From positions 62,001-126,000 of the forward strand of contig VBAH01000019.1 in NCBI GenBank assembly GCA_005884685.1: 64,000 nucleotides of DNA. Direction: 5' to 3'. The notes below the pieces were generated by a model. It was given only the letters and a program-made list of their open reading frames with translations, had not been told where the DNA came from and did not search any database. Position 1 is the first letter of the stretch, and the number at the start of each line of letters is the position of its first letter. Shown in pieces: positions 40,591 to 47,991 of the stretch. Made by a program: the position numbers and the translations under genes. This DNA is from Alphaproteobacteria bacterium (GTDB lineage: Bacteria; Pseudomonadota; Alphaproteobacteria; Rhizobiales; Xanthobacteraceae).

Positions 40591-42777
40591 TCAGGCGGCA
40601 ACACCGACGTTCGCTGGCTCCAGCGCGGGCGCGGTGCCGGCAAACACTGCGATGTCGGCGAAGCCCGCGCTTGCGAGATGATCCCGTAGCGCGTCGGCCT
40701 TCGCGGCCGCAAGCCCGGTCGCGACCAGCACGGCACAGGGTGCGAGACGCGCGATGCGGTCGTCCAGCGCATGCGGCACGACGCTCGCATCGATGATCAC
40801 GTAATCATAGCTGCGCGCAAGCGCATCCAGCGCGGTTCTCAGTCGGTCCGAGCCGATGACGGCGGCGGCATCGATCCCGGTTCGGCCGGCGGGGACCACC
40901 TGAACGCGCGAGGAGCGGTCGCGCGTGATGATCTGTCCGAACGAGGCGGTGCCGTGCACCAGGTCGGCGATGCCCGGCCCGCGTGGCTCGATCGTGATCG
41001 CCGCGAGCTTCGGTCGGTCGAGGGAAAGATCGACCAGAACCACGCGCGCGTCACGCGCAAGCTCGCGCGCAATTGCGACCGCCGTCATGGTGGTGCCGAT
41101 GCCCGCCGCGGCGCCCATCACGGCGACGCGCTTGCCTGCGTCGCCGGCCTCGCGTAGCGCCTGCGCGATATCGGCGACGGTCAGTTCACTCGAAGGCGCA
41201 GCGACCGCAGGCGCGGCGAGTTGCGGCTCGATCGGCGCCGGCGCGGCAGCCATGGCACGGATAAGGCCCTTCGGCAGCCAGCTCCGCCTCGCGACAGGCT
41301 CCTCGACCGAAACAGCAGGCGTTGCGGCTACCGGTTCGGCCACGGGTTCGGCGGCGCCGCCGCGATAGACGTTGCCGGCGAGCAATTCGCCCGTGGTAAT
41401 GAAGCCGGCAGCGACGAACAACGTCGCGAGCGTCGCAATCAGCACGATCGGAAGCTTCTTGGGGAAGAACGGCGTGTTCGAGACGACGGCACGCGAGATG
41501 ATGCGTGCATCGCCCGGGGCGGCACCGAGCGAGTCGCGCGCGGTCGTCTCGCGATACTTGGCGAGATAGGATTCGAGCAGGTCGCGCTGCGCCTTTGCCT
41601 CGCGCTCGAGCGCGCGCAGCTCGACGTCCTGCCCGTTGGTCGAGGCCGCCTGCACCTTGAGCTGATCGAGCGAGCTCTGCAGCGACTCCACGCGCGCGCC
41701 GGCAATACGCGCATCGTTTTCGAACGAGCGCGCCAGCCGCGCCGCCTCGTCGCGGATCTGGCGGTCGAGATCGGTGATCTGGGCTTTCAGTTCCTTGATG
41801 CGTGGATGATTGTCGAGCAGCGTGGACGACTGCTCCGCGAGCTGTGCGCGCAGGGTGACGCGCTGCTCGTTGAGCCGGCGGATCAACTCGGAATTGATCA
41901 TGTCGGAATATTCGACCGAGCCGCCGCGCTTGAGCACATCGCGGATGAACTTCGCCTTGGCTTCGAGGTCGGCCTTTTGCGAGCGCGCAGCGGCCAGATC
42001 GCGGTTCGACTCGCCGAGCGTCTGGTTCGACAGCGTCGTGCCGTTGGTGCCCATGAAGAGGTTGGTCTTGGCACGGAATTCTTCGACCTTGGCCTCCGCC
42101 TCGGCGACGCGCTTGCGCAACACGTCGATCTCGCCTGCAAGCCACCGGCCGGCCGCCCGCGTCTGCTCCTGGCGCGCAGTCTGCTGAATGGCGAGGTAAT
42201 TGTCCGCGACCGCGTTCGCGACACGCGCCGCAAGCTCCGGATCGGCCGACTGGAATTCGACCGAGATCACGCGCGACTTGTCGACCGGAAACACCGCGAG
42301 CCGCTCGAAATAGGATTCGAGCACGCGCTCCTCCGGCGTCATGCTCAGCGGGTCCTTGGCGAGGCCGAGGAAGCCGAGCGAATAGCGCATCAGCGACACG
42401 CCGCGCAGGGTCGAGTCGAATTCCGGCCGCTCCCCGAGCTTCAGGCCCTTGATCACCTGGCGCGCGAGGTCGCGCGAGAGCGCGAGCTGCACCTGGCTGG
42501 TGACGGCCTCCTGGTCGACCGTACGGTCGCGCTCACTCGCACCTTTCTCGGCTTCGGGCCGGAAGAACACGTTCTCGCGCCCTTCGAACAGAATGCGCGC
42601 CTCGGATTTGTATTTCGGCGTGATCAGGTTGACGCCGATGAAGGTCAGCGCCGCGACCGCGAGCGCGGGCCCGAGCACCCACCATTTCTTGCGCACCAGC
42701 GCGCGCCCGACCGCGCCGAGATCGAGCTCGCCGTCTCGTGCCGTACCGTTCACCGCTGCAACGCGACCTTCACTCAT
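40591..42777 (-). CDS. Exopolysaccharide co-polymerase (GumC/Wzc-like) with a degenerate nucleotide-binding domain
   Basis: A 728-residue inner-membrane protein controlling polysaccharide chain length and export. The Wzz domain starts at VGRALVRKKWWVLGPALAVA, and a long periplasmic coiled coil (about 190-420) precedes the second membrane helix. The C-terminal domain (about 540-728) resembles BY-kinases: VAVMGAAAGIGTTMTAVAIA, then RVVLVDLSLDRP (Walker A' type) and YDYVIIDASVV (Walker B type). The Walker A lysine is missing (GIGTT instead of GxGKT/S) and no C-terminal Tyr cluster exists, so kinase activity is doubtful. The start has GGAG upstream. Confidence 0.9.
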   Translation of the reverse strand: MSEGRVAAVNGTARDGELDLGAVGRALVRKKWWVLGPALAVAALTFIGVNLITPKYKSEARILFEGRENVFFRPEAEKGASERDRTVDQEAVTSQVQLALSRDLARQVIKGLKLGERPEFDSTLRGVSLMRYSLGFLGLAKDPLSMTPEERVLESYFERLAVFPVDKSRVISVEFQSADPELAARVANAVADNYLAIQQTARQEQTRAAGRWLAGEIDVLRKRVAEAEAKVEEFRAKTNLFMGTNGTTLSNQTLGESNRDLAAARSQKADLEAKAKFIRDVLKRGGSVEYSDMINSELIRRLNEQRVTLRAQLAEQSSTLLDNHPRIKELKAQITDLDRQIRDEAARLARSFENDARIAGARVESLQSSLDQLKVQAASTNGQDVELRALEREAKAQRDLLESYLAKYRETTARDSLGAAPGDARIISRAVVSNTPFFPKKLPIVLIATLATLFVAAGFITTGELLAGNVYRGGAAEPVAEPVAATPAVSVEEPVARRSWLPKGLIRAMAAAPAPIEPQLAAPAVAAPSSELTVADIAQALREAGDAGKRVAVMGAAAGIGTTMTAVAIARELARDARVVLVDLSLDRPKLAAITIEPRGPGIADLVHGTASFGQIITRDRSSRVQVVPAGRTGIDAAAVIGSDRLRTALDALARSYDYVIIDASVVPHALDDRIARLAPCAVLVATGLAAAKADALRDHLASAGFADIAVFAGTAPALEPANVGVAA

Positions 42778-42856
42778 CGCCGACTCCACAACTGTACGCG
42801 ACCGGGCGTGTTGGCCAGCTATCAGAAAGCATTAAGGTTGCTGTCGCGTTAATTGT

Positions 42857-42871
42857 GGCCGTCAAACGGCC
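42857..42871. promoter_or_regulatory. Dyad in the divergent exopolysaccharide promoter region
   Basis: GGCCGT-CAA-ACGGCC is a perfect 6-bp inverted repeat. It lies centrally in the 171-bp gap between the two divergent exopolysaccharide units, where an operator for both would be expected. The regulator is unknown. Confidence 0.4.
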
Positions 42872-42948
42872 AAAAGTGAGAGTTTGTTAACCATGTGAAG
42901 CGTTAATCGGCCGTGTCGGTGATTACTCGAAGGTGCGGATTCGGTCCC

Positions 42949-43674
42949 ATGCGGTCAAGCCGCTTTGTCGTGTTGGCACTCGCCGCTGTGGCGCTCGCCG
43001 GATGCATGCAATCCGGCGGTTCGGGACCTTTCTCGCGCAACGCGCCGCCGTTGATGCAGAGCGAATTCGTGCTGCCGGCGATGCTGCGTCCGGGGGCGGT
43101 GCGCGCCACCGTTGCGCGGCCCGTTATTGCGCAGCCGGTCGAGGCGCAGCCGCTGATGCCGCCGCAGCTCGCGCCCGAGCCGGTTGCGCAACCCGTCATT
43201 CTGGAGCCGGAGGAACCCGGCTACGGGCTCGATTCAGGCGACAGGCTGCGCGTCGTCGTGTTCGGTCAGGAAGGCCTGAGCGCGTCGTACTCCGTCGACA
43301 CCGGCGGCAACATCACCATGCCCCTGATCGGCGCGGTCGCAGCGCGCGGCCACTCCCCGGCGCAATTGCAGGCCGCGATCGCCGCGAAACTGCGGCAAGG
43401 CTTCGTGCGCGAGCCGCATGTAGCCGTCGAGATCGAAACTTACCGCCCGTTCTTCATCCTCGGTGAGGTCACCTTGCCGGGCCAGTATCCCTATGTCGCC
43501 AACATGACGGTCGAGACTGCCGTCGCGATCGCCGGAGGCTTTACGCCCCGCGCGCAGAAGCGCCGCATCGAGATCAGCCGGCAGGTCGGCGGGCTGACGG
43601 AGAAGCGGGTCGTGTCGCCGAATTATCCGGTGCGTCCGGGCGACACTGTGCAGGTCGCCGAACGCTGGTTTTAA
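42949..43674 (+). CDS. Polysaccharide export lipoprotein (Wza/GumB-like)
   Basis: A 241-residue outer-membrane polysaccharide export protein. The lipoprotein signal ends at the lipobox LAGC (SSRFVVLALAAVALAGC, Cys about residue 19). A Pro/Ala-rich linker follows, then the Poly_export domain (GYGLDSGDRLRVVVFGQEGL; DTGGNITMPLIGAV) and an SLBB-type domain (FFILGEVTLPGQYPYVANMT). It is first in the plus-strand exopolysaccharide unit. The ATG fits the lipoprotein signal; a GTG 12 codons upstream does not. Confidence 0.92.
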   Translation: MRSSRFVVLALAAVALAGCMQSGGSGPFSRNAPPLMQSEFVLPAMLRPGAVRATVARPVIAQPVEAQPLMPPQLAPEPVAQPVILEPEEPGYGLDSGDRLRVVVFGQEGLSASYSVDTGGNITMPLIGAVAARGHSPAQLQAAIAAKLRQGFVREPHVAVEIETYRPFFILGEVTLPGQYPYVANMTVETAVAIAGGFTPRAQKRRIEISRQVGGLTEKRVVSPNYPVRPGDTVQVAERWF

Positions 43675-43676
43675 GC

Positions 43677-43766
43677 GTAGCCCGGCTTGAGCAACGCGAA
43701 AGCCGGGGCAGGTCTGGGCACATGCGACACCGTTCCCGGGTTTCGCTGCCGCTCAACCCGGGCTAC
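43677..43766. repeat. Inverted pair of REP-like hairpins
   Basis: The outer arms GTAGCCCGGCTTGAGC (43677) and GCTCAACCCGGGCTAC (43751-43766) are inverted repeats with one mismatch. Each half is also a hairpin: CCCGGCTT/AAGCCGGG at 43681-43707 and CCCGGGTT/AACCCGGG at 43735-43762. The arrangement resembles a BIME-type doublet. It lies between the export gene and the glycosyltransferase and may tune expression within the unit. Confidence 0.75.
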
Positions 43767-43777
43767 TGGCGAGCCCC

Positions 43778-44896
43778 ATGCTGAAAATCCTCCATGTCCT
43801 GCGTTCTCCCGTCGGCGGATTGTTTCGCCACGTGATCGATCTGGCGCGCGCGCAGGCCGCGCGCGGGCACAAGGTCGGCATCGTGGCGGATTCCTCAACC
43901 GGCGGGGCACGCGCGGATGCGGCATTCGCAGCCCTGTCGGGCGAGCTCGCGCTGGGGCTGACCCGCGTTCCCATGAGCCGGCATGTCGGCGCGAGCGACG
44001 TGTCGGCGCAGCGTCATGTCGCGCAGCGCGCGCGTGAAACGGATGCGGACGTGCTGCACGGACATGGGGCCAAGGGAGGTGCCTATGCACGGCTGTGCGG
44101 CGGACGCTTCATTCGCGCCTATACCCCGCATGGCGGCAGCCTGCATTACAGCCGATCCTCGCCGGTCGGGTTGCTCTATCTCACCGTCGAACAGGTGCTG
44201 ATGGCACGCACCGAGCTGTTTCTGTTCGAGAGCCGCTATGGGCGCGATGTGTTCACCGCCAAGATCGGTGCGCCGCGCTCACTCGTCCGCGTCGTGCACA
44301 ATGGCGTGACGGTGCAGGAATTCGCCGAGGTTGGGCCACAAGATGACGCGACGGACGTCGTGTTTGTCGGCGAGCTTCGCCTGCTCAAGGGCGTCGACGT
44401 GTTGCTCGAGGCCCTTGCCGTGCTTGCACGCGAGGCTGGCGCGACGGCGACGATCGTCGGCGCCGGGCCCGATGCCGAACAGTTTCGCGAGCAGGCGGAA
44501 CGGCTTGGCCTGAGCTCCTCAACCCATTTCCTGGCCCCGATGCCGGCGCGCGACGCATTCCGGCTGGGACGCCTGCTTGTCGTGCCCTCGCGCGCGGAAT
44601 CCCTCCCTTACATCGTGTTGGAAGCGGCGGCCGCCGCCGTGCCGATCATCACCACGAATGTCGGCGGCATTCCGGAAGTGTTCGGCCCGCAATCGTCCCG
44701 CCTCATCGCTCCAGGCGATGCGCCGGCGCTCGCGCGCGCAATCTCTTCTGCTCTCGCCGATCCGGCCGCGCTGCGTGATGAAGCGTTAACCCTGCGGGCG
44801 CGTGTCCGGGCGGAATTCTCCGCGGAGGGGATGGCCGACGCGGTCCTTGCCGCCTACGGGGAGGCCCTTAACCGGTTCCGCCGGCAAACAAATTGA
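43778..44896 (+). CDS. Glycosyltransferase family 4
   Basis: A 372-residue GT-B retaining glycosyltransferase. The N-terminal acceptor domain starts KILHVLRSPVGGLFRHVIDL; the C-terminal donor domain has VVFVGELRLLKGVDVLLEAL and the E-x7-E motif in SRAESLPYIVLEAAAA. Donor and acceptor sugars are unknown. It is the only sugar-adding transferase in this cluster apart from the initiating enzyme, so the repeat unit may be small or further genes lie elsewhere. Confidence 0.92.
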   Translation: MLKILHVLRSPVGGLFRHVIDLARAQAARGHKVGIVADSSTGGARADAAFAALSGELALGLTRVPMSRHVGASDVSAQRHVAQRARETDADVLHGHGAKGGAYARLCGGRFIRAYTPHGGSLHYSRSSPVGLLYLTVEQVLMARTELFLFESRYGRDVFTAKIGAPRSLVRVVHNGVTVQEFAEVGPQDDATDVVFVGELRLLKGVDVLLEALAVLAREAGATATIVGAGPDAEQFREQAERLGLSSSTHFLAPMPARDAFRLGRLLVVPSRAESLPYIVLEAAAAAVPIITTNVGGIPEVFGPQSSRLIAPGDAPALARAISSALADPAALRDEALTLRARVRAEFSAEGMADAVLAAYGEALNRFRRQTN

Positions 44897-44975
44897 ACAG
44901 AAACCTAAGCCTTTCTTGAAACTTTTTCGCTAGATCACGTCGCATCCCCGAGGGGCAATCGCAGGGTGGGATGCG

Positions 44976-46535
44976 ATGTCGATGACGAACTCTGACTCCA
45001 ACAGCATGATGCAGGCGGCGAGCGCCATGGCGGTGGCCACCGCGAGCGTACCAGGCGGCCGTTCCGCGCCGCGGCAGCTCTCGCCACTCGCGCAACTTGC
45101 CGCCGCCCAGCACATCATGCCGGCATTCTCGCCGATCGTCGTTGCCGGAACGGTGCGCCTGATCGAATTCGCCCTGATCGCGCTGGTGGGTGTCGCGACC
45201 TACTTCGGGTATGTCTACCACGCCTACGGCCACGTGTTCGACTGGTACTATGTGGCGACCGCATTCGGCGTTGCCGGTCTTGCAGTGATCGCCTTCCAGG
45301 CCGCGGACATCTACCAGATCCAGGCGTTCCGCAATCCGGTCAGCCAGTGCGCCCGGCTCACGGTGGCATGGTCGATCGTCTTCCTGCTGCTCGTCGCATC
45401 GGTATTCTTCGCCCAGCTCGGCGGGATGTATTCGCGCGTCTGGCTCTCGGCCTATTACGGCATCGGCCTGTTCACGCTCTATGCCGCACGCCTGTTCGTC
45501 TACGGCATCGTGCGGCGCTGGACCCGCGAGGGCCGGCTCGACCGCCGCGCGGTCGTGGTCGGCGGCGGCGATCCCGGCGAACATCTCGTCAGCGCGCTCG
45601 ACCACCAGAAGGATTCGGACGTGCGCCTCGTCGGCGTGTTCGATGACCGCGGCGACGACCGTGCGCCGATGACCTGTGCGGGCCTGCACAAGCTCGGCAC
45701 GGTGGACGACCTTGTCGAGTTCGCGCGCAAGACCCGCGTCGATCTGGTGATCTTCTCGCTGCCGATCTCGGCCGAGAGCCGCATCCTGCAGATGCTGAAG
45801 AAGCTGTGGGTGCTGCCGGTCGACATCCGCCTCTCGGCGCACACCAACAAGCTCCAGTTCCGCCCCCGCTCCTATTCCTACATCGGCTCCGTCCCGGTGC
45901 TCGACGTGTTCGACCGGCCGATCGCCGATTGGGACGTCGTGATGAAATGGCTGTTCGACAAGCTGGTCGGCGGTCTCGCCCTCGTTGCCGCCCTGCCCAT
46001 GATGGCGATCGTCGCGCTCGCGATCAAGCTCGACAGCCGCGGGCCGGTGCTGTTCCGCCAGAAACGCTATGGCTTCAATAACGAGCTGATCGAAGTGTTC
46101 AAGTTCCGTTCGATGTACGCCGAAGCGACCGATGCGACCGCGTCGAGGCTGGTCACCAAAGGCGACGCGCGCGTGACGCGTGTCGGCAGGTTCATCCGCA
46201 AGACCTCGCTCGATGAGCTGCCGCAGCTCTTCAATGTCGTGTTCAAGGGCAATCTCTCCCTCGTCGGCCCGCGCCCGCATGCGGTGCATGCCAAGGCGGT
46301 CGACCGGCTCTACGACGAGGCCGTGGACGGCTACTTCGCGCGCCACCGCGTCAAGCCCGGCATCACCGGCTGGGCGCAGATCAACGGCTGGCGCGGCGAG
46401 ACCGACAACGACGAGAAGATCCAGCGCCGCGTCGAGCACGACCTCTACTACATCGAAAACTGGTCGGTGCTGTTCGACCTCTACATCCTGGCGATGACGC
46501 CGTTCGCGCTCGCCAAGACCGAGAGCGCCTATTGA
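44976..46535 (+). CDS. Undecaprenyl-phosphate sugar phosphotransferase (WcaJ/ExoY type)
   Basis: A 519-residue membrane enzyme that starts repeat-unit synthesis by moving a hexose-1-phosphate onto undecaprenyl phosphate. Several N-terminal transmembrane helices (about 55-190) precede a Rossmann-like region ([13 protein letters not shown]). The catalytic PglC-like domain contains [50 protein letters not shown] and [10 protein letters not shown]. It overlaps the following polymerase gene by one base (TGATG), so translation is coupled. Confidence 0.94.
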   Translation: MSMTNSDSNSMMQAASAMAVATASVPGGRSAPRQLSPLAQLAAAQHIMPAFSPIVVAGTVRLIEFALIALVGVATYFGYVYHAYGHVFDWYYVATAFGVAGLAVIAFQAADIYQIQAFRNPVSQCARLTVAWSIVFLLLVASVFFAQLGGMYSRVWLSAYYGIGLFTLYAARLFVYGIVRRWTREGRLDRRAVVVGGGDPGEHLVSALDHQKDSDVRLVGVFDDRGDDRAPMTCAGLHKLGTVDDLVEFARKTRVDLVIFSLPISAESRILQMLKKLWVLPVDIRLSAHTNKLQFRPRSYSYIGSVPVLDVFDRPIADWDVVMKWLFDKLVGGLALVAALPMMAIVALAIKLDSRGPVLFRQKRYGFNNELIEVFKFRSMYAEATDATASRLVTKGDARVTRVGRFIRKTSLDELPQLFNVVFKGNLSLVGPRPHAVHAKAVDRLYDEAVDGYFARHRVKPGITGWAQINGWRGETDNDEKIQRRVEHDLYYIENWSVLFDLYILAMTPFALAKTESAY

Positions 46536-47821
46536 TGACCGGTGTCGCCGACGCTGCCGGAACCCGCGCTCCGCCGCTGCTGCGCTCGGTCGAGCGGCTG
46601 CGCGGTGCGCTGTTGTGGCTTACCGGCTTCGCCGGCGCGATCGTGTTCATGGAACCGAGCCCTTACGAGGTGACGTCGCTGCTCACCATCGTGGTATTCG
46701 CGCTCACCGGATTGACGCTGCGCCCCGCGCTGATGCCGCTCATCGTTCTGCTGCTCCTTTACAATACGGGCTTTTCCCTTGCCGTCGTACAGGTGAGCAG
46801 CGACAGCAAGCCCGTCATCTGGGTGCTGGTCTCGTGGTACCTTTCGGCGACCGCTATCTTCTTCGCCGCGGTGCTGCAGACCAACACGGCCGAGCGGCTA
46901 TCGATGCTGATGCGCGGCACCGTGATGGCGGCGGCCGCGTCTTCCCTGATTGCAATCCTCGCCTACTTCCGGGCGTTTGGTTCACACTCGGACCTGTTCC
47001 TGCTCTATGACCGCGCGCGCGCCGCCTTCAACGATCCGAACGTGCTGGGTGCATTCCTCATACTACCCGCGATGCTCACGTTGCAGCGTGTGCTCGGCGG
47101 GCGGCTTGGCGAGGCCACGCGCGCTTCATTGCTGCTCGGTCTGATCGGAATCGGCGTGCTGCTGACCTTCTCGCGCGCTGCGTGGGGCCAGTTCGCGTTT
47201 ACCGCCGCACTGGTATTGCTGCTGACGTTCGTGACCAGCCGCTCGCCGAACGAACGCATGCGCATCGTACTGATCGCGATTGCGGGCATCGTCGTTACCG
47301 CGCTGATGCTGGCGGCGCTGCTCTCGCTCGATCGCGTCGCGGATCTTTTCAAGGAACGCGCGAGCCTGGATCAGTCCTACGACGTCGGCCATCTCGGGCG
47401 TTTCGGGCGCCACATTCTCGGCGCAGAGATCGCGCTGGACCGGCCGTTCGGCATCGGGCCGCTTCAGTTCCACAAGATCTTTCCGGAGGATCCGCACAAC
47501 ACCTATCTCAACAGCTTCCTGTCGGGCGGCTGGCTTTCCGGCCTCGTCTATTTGACGATGACCGTGACGACGCTGGCCCTCGGCTTTCGCTACGTCTTCG
47601 TCGCGACGCCGTGGCGGCCCACCTATCTGGCCATCTATTGTGCCTTCGTCGGCACCGCCGCCGAAAGCGTGCTGATCGACAGCGATCATTGGCGCCATTA
47701 CTTCCTGCTGCTCGGCACGATTTGGGGACTGATGGCGGTGTCGCTCGCTTACGGGCGCCGCGCTGCGGCTGTTGCCGGCTTCGCACCTGCCGGCCTTGCG
47801 CCCGTTCAGCGGGCAGCGTAG
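46535..47821 (+). CDS. O-antigen ligase/polymerase-family membrane protein (Wzy-like)
   Basis: A 428-residue polytopic protein with about ten hydrophobic helices and the Wzy_C-type periplasmic loop (LGAEIALDRPFGIGPLQFHK, PEDPHNTYLNSFLSGGWLSG) including the conserved His-Asn segment. Such proteins join undecaprenyl-linked repeat units. The ATG lies inside the TGATG overlap with the preceding gene; the in-frame TTG one codon earlier is not needed. No flippase (Wzx) gene follows. Confidence 0.88.
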   Translation: MTGVADAAGTRAPPLLRSVERLRGALLWLTGFAGAIVFMEPSPYEVTSLLTIVVFALTGLTLRPALMPLIVLLLLYNTGFSLAVVQVSSDSKPVIWVLVSWYLSATAIFFAAVLQTNTAERLSMLMRGTVMAAAASSLIAILAYFRAFGSHSDLFLLYDRARAAFNDPNVLGAFLILPAMLTLQRVLGGRLGEATRASLLLGLIGIGVLLTFSRAAWGQFAFTAALVLLLTFVTSRSPNERMRIVLIAIAGIVVTALMLAALLSLDRVADLFKERASLDQSYDVGHLGRFGRHILGAEIALDRPFGIGPLQFHKIFPEDPHNTYLNSFLSGGWLSGLVYLTMTVTTLALGFRYVFVATPWRPTYLAIYCAFVGTAAESVLIDSDHWRHYFLLLGTIWGLMAVSLAYGRRAAAVAGFAPAGLAPVQRAA

Positions 47822-47833
47822 TTGTCGGCGCGG

Positions 47834-47911
47834 CGGAGCGTAGCGCAGCCCGGTTAGCGCACCAGTCTGGGGGACTGGGGGTCCCGAGTTCAAATCTCGG
47901 CGCTCCGACCA
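47834..47911 (+). tRNA. tRNA-Pro (GGG)
   Basis: A 78-base cloverleaf: acceptor CGGAGCG/CGCTCCG, anticodon loop TGGGGGA (anticodon GGG), T-arm CGAGTTCAAATCTCG and encoded CCA. It lies 13 bases after the polymerase gene. Confidence 0.96.
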
Positions 47912-47991
47912 CCGTTCTCGAATAATCGCAGCATGCGAAAGAAGCGGACTCCGCACGACGAGGCGGCTTGGATCTCACCCACATCTTGCGC

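Noticed and set aside
44868-46439. A 523-codon minus-strand frame opposite the sugar phosphotransferase
   Set aside because: Antisense shadow; the plus-strand gene has clear family motifs.
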